Assembly: GCA_947568835.1 (NCBI GenBank)
Contig: CANOQG010000001.1
Coordinates: 1,039,001-1,103,000 of the forward strand
Source of the DNA: Protonemura montana
Lineage: Eukaryota; Arthropoda; Insecta; Plecoptera; Nemouridae
DNA length: 64,000 bases
Reading direction: 5' to 3'
Shown here in pieces: positions 22,467-36,043 of the stretch. Made by a program: the position numbers and the translations under genes. The first letter of the stretch is position 1. Every line of letters begins with the position of its first letter. Under the pieces are notes generated by a model. The model did not search any database and was not told the DNA's origin. It saw only the letters and a program-made list of their open reading frames with translations.

Positions 22467-25265
22467 GGCTCGCTTCCATACGCTCCAGACTTTCTGCTTT
22501 GCTAGCCAGTGGCTCCAGACTATCTGCCACGCTATCCAGAGGCTGCAGACACTCTGCAATGCTAGCCAGACGCTCCAGACACTCTGCCACGCTAGCCAGA
22601 GGCTAAAGACACTCTGCAATGCTAGCCAGACGCTCCAGACACTCTGCCACGCTAGCTAGACGCTCCAGACACTCTGATTCGCTACTTAGACGTTCCAGAA
22701 ACCTTGCCTCGCTACCCAGACGCTCCAGACTATCTGCCACGCTAGCCAGACACTCCAGACTATCCGCCACGCTAGCCATAGGCTCCAGACACTCTGCCAC
22801 GCTCGCCTTACGTTCCAGACACTCTGCCTCGCTATTCAGATGCTCCAGTTACTCTACCATGCTAGCTAGACGCTCCAGACACACTGCCTCGCTAGCCAGG
22901 CGCTCCAGACACTCTGCCTCGCTACCCAGGCGCTCCAGACACTCTGCCTCGCTATGCAGACGCTCCAGGCACTCTGCCTCGCCAGCAAGGCACTTCAGAC
23001 ACTCTTTTTCGCTAGCTAGACGGTCCAGACACTCAGCCATGCTAGCCAGACGCTCCAGGTACTCTGCCTTGCTACCCAGACGCTCCAGACACTCTGCTAT
23101 TCTAGTCAGACGCTCCAGACTATCTGCTACGCTAGCCAGAGGCTCCAGACACTCTGCCACGCTAGCCATACGCTCTAGAAACTCTGCTATGCTAGCCACA
23201 CGCTCCAGACTTTCCGCCACGCTAGCCAGACGCTCTAGACTTTCTGCCTCGCTAGCAAGACGCTCCTGACACTCTGCCTCGCTACCCAGACGCACCAGAC
23301 ACTTTGCCTCGCTACCCAGACGCTCCTGACACTCTGCCTCGCTAGCCAGACGCTCCAGACACTCTGCCACGTTAGCTATAGGCTCCAGACACTCGGCCAC
23401 GCTAGCAAGACGCTCCAGACACTCAGCCACGCTCGCCAGACGTTTCAGACACTCTGCCTCGCTATTCAGATGCTCCAGTTACTCTACCATGCTAGCTAGA
23501 CGCTCCAGACACTCTGCCTCGCTAGCCAGGCGCTCCAGACACTCTGCCTCGCTACCCAGACGCTCCAGGCACTCTGCCTCGCCAGCAAGTTACTTTAGAC
23601 ACTCTGTTTCGCTAGCTAGACGGTCCAGACACTCAGCCATGCTAGCCAGACGCTCCAGGTACTCTGCCTTGCTATCCAGACGCTCCAGACACACTGCCTC
23701 GCTTGCCAGGCGCTCAAAACACTCTGCCACGCTAGCAAGACGCTCCAGACACTCTGCCACGCTAGCCAGACGCTCCAGACACTCTGCCACGCTAGCAAGA
23801 CGCTCCAGACACTCTGTCTCGCTAACCAGACGCTCCAGACACTCTGCCACGCTAGCCATAGGCTCCAGACAATCTGCCACGCTAGCTAGACGCTCCAGAC
23901 ACTCTGCCTTGCTACCCAGACGCTCCAGACACTCTGCTACGCTAGCTAGACGCTTCAGAAACTCTGCGTCGCTAGCTTGACGCTCCAGACACTCTGCCTC
24001 GCTACCCAGACGCTCCAGACTATCTGCCACGCTAGCCAAAGGCCCCAGACACTCTGCCACGCTAGCTAGACGCTCCAGACACTCTGCCTCGCTAGCCAGG
24101 CGCTCCAGACACTCTGCCTCGCTACCAAGACGCTCTAGACACTCTGCCTCGCTAGCCAGCCGCTTCAGACACTCTGCCATGCTAGCCAGACGCTCCAGAC
24201 TTACTGCCACGCTAACCAGAGGTTTCAGACACTCTGCTCGTCTAGCTAGACGCTCCAGACACTCTGCCTTAGTACCCAGACCCTCCAGACACTCTGCCTC
24301 GCTAGCCAGGCGCTCCAGACACGCTGCCTCGCTACCCAGACGCTCCAGACTATCAGCCACGCTAGCCAGTGGCTCCAGATTATCTGCCACGCTAGCCAGA
24401 GGCTCCAGACACTCTGCCACGCTAGCTAGACGATCCAGACACTCTGCCTCACTAGCCAGACGCTCCAGACACTCTGCCTCCCTAGCCAGAGGTTTCAGAC
24501 ACTCTGCTACGCTAGCTTAACGCTCCAGACTTTCTGCTACGCTAGCCAGACGCTCAAGACACTATGCCACGCTAGCTTGACGCTCCAGACACTCTGCCTT
24601 GCTACCCAGACCCTTCAGACACTCTGCCTGCTACCCAGACGCTCCAGACACTATGCCTCGCTAGCCAGGCGCTCCAGACACTCTGCCACGCTAGCCAGAC
24701 GCTCCAGACACTCTGATTCGCTACCCAGACGTTCAAGACACTTTGCCTCGCTCCCCAGACGCTCCAGACACTCTGCCTCGTTAGCCAGGCGCTTCAGAAG
24801 CTCTGCCTCGCTAGCCAGGCGCTCCAGACACTCTGCCATGCTAGCCAGACGCTCCAGACTATCTGCTACGCTAGCCAGAGGCTCCAGACACTCTGCCACG
24901 CTAGATAGACGCTCCAGACACTCTGCCTTGCTAGCCAGACGCTCCAGACTATCTGCAACGCTAGCCAGAGGCTCCAGACACTCTGCCACGCTAGCTAGAC
25001 GCTCCAGACACTCTGCCTTGCTACCCAGAATCTCCAGACACTCTGCCACGCTAGCCAGTGGCTCCAGACACTCTGCCTTGCTAGCCAGACGCTCCAGACT
25101 ATCTGCAACGCTAGCCAGAGGCTCCAGACACTCTGCCTCGCTAGCCAGGCGCTTCAGACACTCTAGCTGGCTACCCAGACGCTCCAGACACTCTGCCTCG
25201 CTAGCCAGCCTCTCCAGACACTCTACCACGCTAGCCAGACACTCCAGACACTCTACCACGCAAGC
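22418..25265. repeat. 2848-bp higher-order repeat, copy 1
   Basis: It starts at TTGACGCTCCAGGC and contains a cluster of units not seen further left: ATTCAGATGCTCCAGTTACTC, CAGCAAGGCACTTC, ACGGTCCAGAC and TCTATTCTAGTCAG-type variants. The same region restarts at 25,266. Parts reappear near 48.4, 52.6, 58.6 and 63.5 kb, so this family is dispersed through the right half. Confidence 0.88.
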
Positions 25266-27021
25266 TTGACGCTCCAGGCACTCTGCCTCGCTAGCCAGGC
25301 GTTCCAGACACTCTGGCTCGCTTCCATACGCTCCAGACTTTCTGCTTTGCTAGCCAGTGGCTCCAGACTATCTGCCACGCTATCCAGAGGCTGCAGACAC
25401 TCTGCAATGCTAGCCAGACGCTCTAGACACTCTGCCACGCTAGCCAGAGGCTAAAGACACTCTGCAATGCTAGCCAGACGCTCCAGACACTCTGCCACGC
25501 TAGCTAGACGCTCCAGACACTCTGATTCGCTACTTAGACGTTCCAGAAACCTTGCCTTGCTACCCAGACGCTCCAGACTATCTGCCACGCTAGCCAGACA
25601 CTCCAGACTATCCGCCACGCTAGCCATAGGCTCCAGACACTCAGCCACGCTCGCCTTACGTTCCAGACACTCTGCCTCGCTATTCAGATGCTCCAGTTAC
25701 TCTACCATGCTAGCTAGACGCTCCAGACACACTGCCTCGCTAGCCAGGCGCTCCAGACACTCTGCCTCGCTACCCAGGCGCTCCAGACACTCTGCCTCGC
25801 TATCCAGACGCTCCAGGCACTCTGCCTCGCCAGCAAGGCACTTCAGACACTCTTTTTCGCTAGCTAGACGGTCCAGACACTCAGCCATGCTAGCCAGACG
25901 CTCCAGGTACTCTGCCTTGCTACCCAGACGCTCCAGACACTCTGCTATTCTAGTCAGACGCTCCAGACTATCTGCCACGCTAGCCAGAGGCTCCAGACAC
26001 TCTGCCACGCTAGCCATACGCTCTAGAAACTCTGCTATGCTAGCCACACGCTCCAGACTTTCCGCCACGCTAGCCAGACGCTCTAGACTTTCTGCCTCGC
26101 TAGCAAGACGCTCCTGACACTCGGCCACGCTAGCAAGACGCTCCAGACACTCAGCCACGCTCGCCAGACGTTTCAGACACTCTGCCTCGCCATTCAGATG
26201 CTCCAGTTACTCTACCATGCTAGCTAGACGCTCCAGACACTCTGCCTCGCTAGCCAGGCGCTCCAGACACTCTGCCTCGCTACCCAGACGCTCCAGGCAC
26301 TCTGCCTCGCCAGCAAGTTACTTTAGACACTCTGTTTCGCTAGCTAGACGGTCCAGACACTCAGCCATGCTAGCCAGACGCTCCAGGTACTCTGCCTTGC
26401 TATCCAGACGCTCCAGACACACTGCCTCGCTTGCCAGGCGCTCCAGACACTCTGTCTCGCTACCAAGACGCTCCAGACACTCTGCCACGCTAGCCATAGG
26501 CTCCAGACAATCTGCCACGCTAGCTAGACGCTCCAGACACTTTGCCTTGCTACCCAGACGCTCCAGACACTCTGCCATTCTAGTCAGACGCTACAGACTA
26601 TCTGCCACGCTAGCCAGACGCTCCAGACACTCTGCCACGCTAGCAAGACGCTCCAGACACTCTGTCTCGCTACCCAGACGCTCCAGACACTCTGCCACGC
26701 TAGCCATAGGCTCCAGACCATCTGCCACGCTAGCTAGACGCTCCAGACACTCTGCCTTGCTACCCAGACGCTCCAGACACTCTGCCATTCTAGTCAGACG
26801 CTACAGACTATCTGCCACGCTAGCCAGAGGCTCCAGACACTCTGTCTCGCTACCCAGACGCTCCAGACACTCTGCCACGCTAGCCATAGGCTCCAGACAA
26901 TCTGCCACGCTAGCTAGACGCTCAAGACACTCTCCCTTGCTACCCAGACGCTCCAGACACTCTGCCATTCTAGTCAGACGCTACAGACTATCTGCCACGC
27001 TAGCCAGAGGCTCCAGACACT
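25266..27021. repeat. 2848-bp higher-order repeat, copy 2 (partial, with a 120-bp deletion)
   Basis: It follows copy 1 at a 2848-bp offset to about 26,117. The offset then drops to 2728 bp, a loss of four units around 26,118-26,150. The end is rearranged into three ~180-210-bp repeats (26,451, 26,661 and 26,841). Confidence 0.82.
26451..27020. repeat. Three short HORs of 210, 180 and 180 bp
   Basis: Each copy begins at TCTGTCTCGCTACC and carries CCATAGGCTCC, CCATTCTAGTCAG and GACGCTACAGAC in the same order. Starts are at about 26,451, 26,661 and 26,841. The 180-bp form recurs at about 55,221/55,401 and 59,836/60,016. Confidence 0.82.
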
Positions 27022-27628
27022 CTGCCCGCTAGCTAGACGCTCCAGACACTCTGCCTTAGAACCAAGACGCTCCAGACATTCTGCCTCACTTGCCAGACGC
27101 TCCAAACACTCTGTCTTAGAAGTAAGATGCTCCAGACACCCTGCCTCACTTGTCAGACGCTCCAGACACTCTGCCTCGTAAGCCAGACGCTCTAGACACT
27201 CTGCTTAGCTTGCCAGACGCTCCAGACACTCTACCATGCTAGCCAGACGCTCCAAACACTCTGTCTTAAAGGCAAGACGCTCCAGACACCCTGTCCCGCT
27301 TGCCAGACGCTCCAGACACTCTGCCTCGTCAGCCAGACGCTCTAGACACTCTGCTTTGCTTGCCAGACGCTCCAGACACTCTACCATGCTAGCCAGACGC
27401 TCCAGACACGCTGCTTCGCTAAAAAGACGCTTCAGACACTCTGCCTAGCTAGCAAGACGCTGTAGACACTCTGCTTTGCTAGCCAGACGTTTCAGACACT
27501 CCGCCTCGCTAGCTAGACGCTCCAGACACTCTGCCTTGGTTGTTAGACGCTCCAGACTATCTGCCACGCTAGCTAGACGCTCCAGACACTCTGCCTCGCT
27601 ACCCAGACGCTCCAGAAACTCTGCCTCG
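27022..27628. repeat. Diverged repeat module with CTTAGAAG and CTTGCCAGACGC units
   Basis: These units differ strongly from the consensus: CCTTAGAACCAAGAC, CTCACTTGCCAGAC, CTCGTAAGCCAG, GCTAAAAAGACGC. Parts recur near 30.94-31.31, 38.07-38.45, 55.6-56.1 and 60.2-60.8 kb. At 27,021 there is a one-base loss (TCTGCCCGCT against TCTGCCACGCT in the sister copy near 55,579). Confidence 0.85.
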
Positions 27629-27770
27629 CTAGATTGGCGTTAGACACTTTGCCTTGCTAGACAGACGCTCCATACACTCTCGTTTTATTGCAAATCGCTT
27701 CAGACACTTTGCCTCGGTAATAACACGCTCAAGAAACTCTGCCTCGCTAGCAAGACGCTCCATAGACTCT
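27629..27770. repeat. AT-richer marker module, copy 1
   Basis: It contains a 28-bp unit (GATTGGCGTTAGACAC) followed by CGTTTTATTGCAAATCGC near 27,681 and GGTAATAACACGC. It is the least GC-rich part of the array. The same module is at 31,314, 38,446, 56,128 and 60,803, with a diverged relative near 63,168. It serves as a landmark for aligning HOR copies. Confidence 0.88.
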
Positions 27771-28798
27771 GCTTCGCTATCCAGACGTTCCAGACACTTT
27801 GCCTTGCTAGCCAGACGCTCCAGACATTCTGCCACGCTAGTCAGACATTCCAGACACTCTGCCATGCTAGCCAGACGCTCCAGACTTACTGCCACGCTAG
27901 CCAGAGGTTTCAGACACTCTGCTCGTCTAGCTAGACGCTCCAGACACTCTGCCTTGCTACCCAGACCCTCCAGACACTCTGCCTCGCTAGCCAGGCGCTC
28001 CAGACACGCTGCCTCGCTCCCAGACGCTCCAGACTATCAGCCACGCTAGCCAGTGGCTCCAGATTATCTGCCACGCTAGCCAGAGGCTCCAGACACTCTG
28101 CCACGCTAGCTAGACGCTCCAGACTTTCTGCTACGCTAGCCAGACGCTCAAGACACTATGCCACGCTAGCTTGACGCTCCAGACACTCTGCCTTGCTACC
28201 CAGACCCTTCAGACACTCTGCCTGCTACCCAGACGCTCCAGACACTCTGCCTCGCTAGCCAGGCGCTCCAGACACTCTGCCATGCTAGCCAGACGCTCCA
28301 GACTATCTGCTACGCTAGCCAGAGGCTCCAGACGCTCTGCCACGCTAGATAGACGCTCCAGACACTCTGCCTTGCTAGCCAGACGCTCCAGACTATCTGC
28401 AACGCTAGCCAGAGGCTCCAGACACTCTGCCACGCTAGCTAGACGCTCCAGACACTCTGCCTTGCTACCCAGAATCTCCAGACACTCTGCCACGCTAGCC
28501 AGTGGCTCCAGCCACTCTGCCAGGCTAGCTTGACGCTCCAGGCACTCTGCCTCGCTACTTAGACGCTCCAGACACTCTGCCTCGCTAGCCAGGCGCTTCA
28601 GACACTCTGGTTGGCTACCCAGACGCTCCAGACACTCTGCCTCGCTAGCCAGCCTCTCCAGACACTCTACCACGCTAGCCAGACACTCCAGACACTCTAC
28701 CACGCAAGCTTGACGCTCCAGGCACTCTGCCTCGCTAGCCAGGCGTTCCAGACACTCTGGCTCGCTTCCATACGCTCCAGACACTCTGCCATGCTAGC

Positions 28799-28816
28799 AT
28801 AGTCTGGAGAGACTAT
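28799..28816. repeat. Short inverted repeat from a local template switch
   Basis: ATAGTCT, loop GGAG, AGACTAT form a perfect 7-bp stem. Sister blocks (for example near 30,057) read TAGTGGCTCC before AGACTAT at this spot. Here those 10 bases are replaced by ATAGTCTGGAG, the reverse complement of the adjoining CTCCAGACTAT. The net +1 base explains why the offset to the next block changes from 3685 to 3684. It is the only strand-switched segment I found. Confidence 0.88.
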
Positions 28817-28911
28817 CTGCCACGCTAGCCAGAGGCTGCAGACACTCTGCAATGCTAGCCAGACGCTCTAGACACTCTGCCACGCTAGCCAGCGGCTGAA
28901 GACACTCTGCA

Positions 28912-31900
28912 ATGCTAGCCAGACGCTCCAGACACTCTGCCACGCTAGCTAGACGCTCCAGACACTCTGATTCGCTACTAAGACGCTCCAGACACCTTGC
29001 CTCGCTACCCAGACACACCAGACACTCTGCCTCGCTAGCTAAACGCTCCAGACACTCTGCCTTGCTACCCAGACCCTCCAGACACTCAGTCTCGCTAGCC
29101 AGGCGCTCCAGAAACTCTGCCTCGCTACCCAGACGCTCCAGACTATCTGCCACGCTAGCCAGTGGCTCCAGACTATCTGCCACGCTAGCCAGAGGCTCCA
29201 GATACTCTGCCACGCTTGTTAGACAATCCAGACTTTCTGCCTCGCTAGCCAGGCGCTCCAGACACTCTGCCTCGCTAGCCAGCCGCTTCAGACACTCTGC
29301 CATGCTAGCCAGACGCTTCAGACAATCTGGCTAGCTACCTAGACTCTCCAGACACTCTGCCTCGCTAGCCAGGCGCTCCAGACACTCTGCCACGCTAGCC
29401 AGACGCTCCAGACACTCTGATTCGCTACTTAGACGTTCAAGACACTTTGCCTCGCTCCCCAGACGCTCCAGACACTCTGCCTCGTTAGCCAGGCGCTTCA
29501 GAAGCTCTGCCTCGCTAGCCAGGCGCTCCAGACACTCTGCCATTCTAGCCAGACGCTCCAGACTATCTGCTACGCTAGCCAGAGGCTCCAGACGCTCTGC
29601 CACGCTAGATAGACGCTCCAGACACTCTGCCTTGCTAGCCAGACGCTCCAGACTATCTGCAACGCTAGCCAGAGGCTCCAGACACTCTGCCACGCTAGCT
29701 AGACGCTCCAGACACTCTGCCTTGCTACCCAGAATCTCCAGACACTCTGCCACGCTAGCCAGTGGCTCCAGCCACTCTGCCAGGCTAGCTTGACGCTCCA
29801 GGCACTCTGCCTCGCTACTTAGACGCTCCAGACACTCTGCCTCGCTAGCCAGGCGCTTCAGACACTCTGGTTGGCTACCCAGACGCTCCAGACACTCTGC
29901 CTCGCTAGCCAGCCTCTCCAGACACTCTACCACGCTAGCCAGACACTCCAGACACTCTACCACGCAAGCTTGACGCTCCAGGCACTCTGCCTCGCTAGCC
30001 AGGCGTTCCAGACACTCTGGCTCGCTTCCATACGCTCCAGACACTCTGCCATGCTAGCTAGTGGCTCCAGACTATCTGCCACGCTAGCCAGAGGCTGCAG
30101 ACACTCTGCAATGCTAGCCAGACGCTCTAGACACTCTGCCACGCTAGCCAGCGGCTGAAGACACTCTGCAATGCTAGCCAGACGCTCCAGACACTCTGCC
30201 ACGCTAGCTAGACGCTCCAGACACTCTGATTCGCTACTAAGACGCTCCAGACACCTTGCCTCGCTACCCAGACACACCAGACACTCTGCCTCGCTAGCTA
30301 AACGCTCCAGACACTCTGCCTTGCTACCCAGACCCTCCAGACACTCAGTCTCGCTAGCCAGGCGCTCCAGAAACTCTGCCTCGCTACCCAGACGCTCCAG
30401 ACTATCTGCCACGCTAGCCAGTGGCTCCAGACTATCTGCCACGCTAGCCAGAGGCTCCAGATACTCTGCCACGCTTGTTAGACAATCCAGACTTTCTGCC
30501 TCGCTAGCCAGGCGCTCCAGACACTCTGCCTCGCTAGCCAGCCGCTTCAGACACTCTGCCATGCTAGCCAGACGCTTCAGACAATCTGGCTAGCTACCTA
30601 GACTCTCCAGACACTCTGCCTCGCTAGCCAGGCGCTCCAGACACTCTGCCACGCTAGCCAGACGCTCCAGACACTCTGATTCGCTACTTAGACGTTCAAG
30701 ACACTTTGCCTCGCTCCCCAGACGCTCCAGACACTCTGCCTCGTTAACCAGGCGCTTTAGAAGCTCTGCCTCGCTAGCCAGGCGCTCCAGACACTCTGCC
30801 ATTCTAGCCAGACGCCCCAGACTATCTGCTACGCTAGCCAGAGGCTCCAGACACTCTGCCACGCTAGATAGACGCTCCAGACACTCTGCCTTGCTACCCA
30901 GATTCTCCAGACACTCTGCCTCGCTAGCCAGGCGCTCCAAACACTCTGTCTTAAAGGCAAGACGCTCCAGACACCCTGTCCCGCTTGCCAGACGCTCCAG
31001 ACACTCTGCCTCGTCAGCCAGACGCTCTAGACACTCTGCTTTGCTTGCCAGACGCTCCAGACACTCTACCATGCTAGCCAGACGCTCCAGACACGCTGCT
31101 TCGCTAAAAAGACGCTTCAGACACTCTGCCTAGCTAGCAAGACGCTGTAGACACTCTGCTTTGCTAGCCAGACGTTTCAGACACTCCGCCTCGCTAGCTA
31201 GACGCTCCAGACACTCTGCCTTGGTTGTTAGACGCTCCAGACTATCTGCCACGCTAGCTAGACGCTCCAGACACTCTGCCTCGCTACCCAGACGCTCCAG
31301 AAACTCTGCCTCGCTAGATTGGCGTTAGACACTTTGCCTTGCTAGACAGACGCTCCATACACTCTCGTTTTATTGCAAATCGCTTCAGACACTTTGCCTC
31401 GGTAATAACACGCTCAAGAAACTCTGCCTCGCTAGCAAGACGCTCCATAGACTCTGCTTCGCTATCCAGACGTTCCAGACACTTTGCCTTGCTAGCCAGA
31501 CGCTCCAGACATTCTGCCACGCTAGTCAGACATTCCAGACACTCTGCCATGCTAGCCAGACGCTCCAGACTTACTGCCACGCTAGCCAGAGGTTTCAGAC
31601 ACTCTGCTCGTCTAGCTAGACGCTCCAGACACTCTGCCTTGCTACCCAGACCCTCCAGACACTCTGCCTCGCTAGCCAGGCGCTCCAGACACGCTGCCTC
31701 GCTCCCAGACGCTCCAGACTATCAGCCACGCTAGCCAGTGGCTCCAGATTATCTGCCACGCTAGCCAGAGGCTCCAGACACTCTGCCACGCTAGCTAGAC
31801 GCTCCAGACTTTCTGCTACGCTAGCCAGACGCTCAAGACACTATGCCACGCTAGCTTGACGCTCCAGACACTCTGCCTTGCTACCCAGACCCTTCAGACA

Positions 31901-34900
31901 CTCTGCCTGCTACCCAGACGCTCCAGACACTCTGCCTCGCTAGCCAGGCGCTCCAGACACTCTGCCATGCTAGCCAGACGCTCCAGACTATCTGCTACGC
32001 TAGCCAGAGGCTCCAGACGCTCTGCCACGCTAGATAGACGCTCCAGACACTCTGCCTTGCTAGCCAGACGCTCCAGACTATCTGCAACGCTAGCCAGAGG
32101 CTCCAGACACTCTGCCACGCTAGCTAGACGCTCCAGACACTCTGCCTTGCTACCCAGAATCTCCAGACACTCTGCCACGCTAGCCAGTGGCTCCAGCCAC
32201 TCTGCCAGGCTAGCTTGACGCTCCAGGCACTCTGCCTCGCTACTTAGACGCTCCAGACACTCTGCCTCGCTAGCCAGGCGCTTCAGACACTCTGGTTGGC
32301 TACCCAGATGCTCCAGACACTCTGCCTCGCTAGCCAGCCTCTCCAGACACTCTACCACGCTAGCCAGACACTCCAGACACTCTACCACGCAAGCTTGACG
32401 CTCCAGGCACTCTGCCTCGCTAGCCAGGCGTTCCAGACACTCTGGCTCGCTTCCATACGCTCCAGACACTCTGCCATGCTAGCTAGTGGCTCCAGACTAT
32501 CTGCCACGCTAGCCAGAGGCTGCAGACACTCTGCAATGCTAGCCAGACGCTCTAGACACTCTTCCACGCTAGCCAGCGGCTGAAGACACTCTGCAATGCT
32601 AGCCAGACGCTCCAGACACTCTGCCACGCTAGCAAGACGCTCCAGACACTCTGATTCGCTACTAAGACGCTCCAGACACCTTGCCTCGCTACCCAGACAC
32701 ACCAGACACTCTGCCTCGCTAGCTAAACGCTCCAGACACTCTGCCTTGCTACCCAGACCCTCCAGACACTCAGTCTCGCTAGCCAGGCGCTCCAGAAACT
32801 CTGCCTCGCTACCCAGACGCTCCAGACTATCTGCCACGCTAGCCAGTGGCTCCAGACTATCTGCCACGCTAGCCAGAGGCTCCAGATACTCTGCCACGCT
32901 TGTTAGACAATCCAGACTTTCTGCCTCGCTAGCCAGGCGCTCCAGACACTCTGCCTCGCTAGCCAGCCGCTTCAGACACTCTGCCATGCTAGCCAGACGC
33001 TTCAGACAATCTGGCTAGCTACCTAGACTCTCCAGACACTCTGCCTCGCTAGCCAGGCGCTCCAGACACTCTGCCACGCTAGCCAGACGCTCCAGACACT
33101 CTGATTCGCTACTTAGACGTTCAAGACACTTTGCCTCGCTCCCCAGACGCTCCAGACACTCTGCCTCGTTAGCCAGGCGCTTCAGAAGCTCTGCCTCGCT
33201 AGCCAGGCGCTCCAGACACTCTGCCATTCTAGCCAGACGCTCCAGACTATCTGCTACGCTAGCCAGAGGCTCCAGACGCTCTGCCACGCTAGATAGACGC
33301 TCCAGACACTCTGCCTTGCTAGCCAGACGCTCCAGACTATCTGCAACGCTAGCCAGAGGCTCCAGACACTCTGCCACGCTAGCTAGACGCTCCAGACACT
33401 CTGCCTTGCTACCCAGAATCTCCAGACACTCTGCCACGCTAGCCAGTGGCTCCAGCCACTCTGCCAGGCTAGCTTGACGCTCCAGGCACTCTGCCTCGCT
33501 ACTTAGACGCTCCAGACACTCTGCCTCGCTAGCCAGGCGCTTCAGACACTCTGGTTGGCTACCCAGACGCTCCAGACACTCTGCCTCGCTAGCCAGCCTC
33601 TCCAGACACTCTACCACGCTAGCCAGACACTCCAGACACTCTACCACGCAAGCTTGACGCTCCAGGCACTCTGCCTCGCTAGCCAGGCGTTCCAGACACT
33701 CTGGCTCGCTTCCATACGCTCCAGACACTCTGCCATGCTAGCTAGTGGCTCCAGACTATCTGCCACGCTAGCCAGAGGCTGCAGACACTCTGCAATGCTA
33801 GCCAGACGCTCTAGACACTCTCCCACGCTAGCCAGCGGCTGAAGACACTCTGCAATGCTAGCCAGACGCTCCAGACACTCTGCCACGCTAGCTAGACGCT
33901 CCAGACACTCTGATTCGCTACTAAGACGCTCCAGACACCTTGCCTCGCTACCCAGACACACCAGACACTCTGCCTCGCTAGCTAAACGCTCCAGACACTC
34001 TGCCTTGCTACCCAGACCCTCCAGACACTCAGTCTCGCTAGCCAGGCGCTCCAGAAACTCTGCCTCGCTACCCAGACGCTCCAGACTATCTGCCACGCTA
34101 GCCAGTGGCTCCAGACTATCTGCCACGCTAGCCAGAGGCTCCAGATACTCTGCCACGCTTGTTAGACAATCCAGACTTTCTGCCTCGCTAGCCAGGCGCT
34201 CCAGACACTCTGCCTCGCTAGCCAGCCGCTTCAGACACTCTGCCATGCTAGCCAGACGCTTCAGACAATCTGGCTAGCTACCTAGACTCTCCAGACACTC
34301 TGCCTCGCTAGCCAGGCGCTCCAGACACTCTGCCACGCTAGCCAGACGCTCCAGACACTCTGATTCGCTACTTAGACGTTCAAGACACTTTGCCTCGCTC
34401 CCCAGACGCTCCAGACACTCTGCCTCGTTAACCAGGCGCTTTAGAAGCTCTGCCTCGCTAGCCAGGCGCTCCAGACACTCTGCCATTCTAGCCAGACGCC
34501 CCAGACTATCTGCTACGCTAGCCAGAGGCTCCAGACACTCTGCCACGCTAGATAGACGCTCCAGACACTCTGCCTTGCTACCCAGATTCTCCAGACACTC
34601 TGCCTCGCTAGCCAGGCGCTCCAGACACTCTGCCTCGCTACCCAGACGCTTCAGACTATCTGCCACGCTAGCCAGTGGCTCCAGACACTCTGCCACGCTA
34701 GCTAGACGCTCCAGGCACTCTGCCTCGCTACTTAGACGCTCCAGAAACTCTGCCTCACTAGCCAGGCACTCCAGACACTCTGGCTCGCTACCCAGACGAT
34801 CCAGACACTCTGCCTCCCTAGCCAGCCGCTCCAGACACTCTGCCATGCTAGCTAGAGATTTCAGACACTCTGCTACGCTAGCTAGACGCTCCAGACACTC

Positions 34901-36043
34901 TGCCACGCTAGCTAGACGCTCCAGACACTCTGCCTTGCTACTTAGACCCTCCAGACACTCTGCCTCGCTAGCCAGGCGCTCCAGACACTCTGCCTCGCTA
35001 CCCAGACGCTCCAGACTATTTGCCACGCTAGCCAGAGGCTCCAGACACTCTGCCACGCTAGCTAGACGCTCCAGACACTCTGCCTCGCTAGCCAGGCGCT
35101 CCAGACACTCTGCCTCGCTATACAGACGCTCCATACACTCTGCCTTGCTAGCCAGCCTCTCCAGACACTCTGCAATGCTAGCCAGACGCTCCAGACTTTC
35201 TGCCACGCTAGCCAGAGGTTTAAGACACTCTGCTACGGTAGCTAGACGCTTCAGAAACTCTGCGTCGCTAGCTTGACGCTCCAGACACTCTGATTCGCTA
35301 CTTAGACGTTCAAGACACTTTGCCTCGCTCCCCAGACGCTCCAGACACTCTGCCTCGTTAGCCAGGCGCTTCAGAAGCTCTGCCTCGCTAGCCAGGCGCT
35401 CCAGACACTCTGCCATTCTAGCCAGACGCTCCAGACTATCTGCTACGCTAGCCAGAGGCTCCAGACACTCTGCCACGCTAGATAGACGCTCCAGACACTC
35501 TGCCTTGAGAGCCAGACGCTCCAGACTATCTGCAACGCTAGCCAGAGGCTCCAGACACTCTGCCACGCTAGCTAGACGCTCCAGACACTCTGCCTTGCTA
35601 CCCAGAATCTCCAGACACTCTGCCACGCTAGCCAGTGGCTCCAGCCACTCTGCCAGGCTAGCTTGACGCTCCAGGCACTCTGCCTCGCTACTTAGACGCT
35701 CCAGACACTCTGCCTCGCTAGCCAGGCGCTTCAGACACTCTGGTTGGCTACCCAGACGCTCCAGACACTCTGCCTCGCTAGCCAGCCTCTCCAGACACTC
35801 TACCACGCTAGCCAGACACTCCAGACACTCTACCACGCAAGCTTGACGCTCCAGGCACTCTGCCTCGCTAGCCAGGCGTTCCAGACACCCTGGCTCGCTT
35901 CCATACGCTCCAGACACTCTGCCATGCTAGCTAGTGGCTCCAGACTATCTGCCACGCTAGCCAGAGGCTGCAGACACTCTGCAATGCTAGCCAGACGCTC
36001 TAGACACTCTGCCACGCTAGCCAGCGGCTGAAGACACTCTGCA
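28912..36043. repeat. 7132-bp higher-order repeat, copy 1 (blocks of 1259, 2425, 1259 and 2189 bp)
   Basis: Block starts at 28,912, 30,171, 32,596 and 33,855 share a 423-bp leader (ATG unit, GATTCG unit, CTACTAAGACGC, GACACACCAGAC, CTAAACGCTCC). The 2425-bp block contains the AT-richer marker (31,314) and a 29-bp CTGCCTGCTACCC unit near 31,904. The 2189-bp block contains CTATACAGACGCTCCATAC and CTACGGTAGC units. The sum is exactly 7132 bp, and the cycle restarts at 36,044. Confidence 0.95.
31314..31455. repeat. AT-richer marker module, copy 2
   Basis: This is the counterpart of 27,629-27,770 at a 3685-bp offset, inside the 2425-bp block, with CGTTTTATTGCAAATCGC near 31,366. Confidence 0.88.

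Noticed and set aside
27681-27698. Octamer or C/EBP site in CGTTTTATTGCAAATCGC
   Set aside because: It is only a partial match in a repeated unit, with no adjacent gene or promoter.
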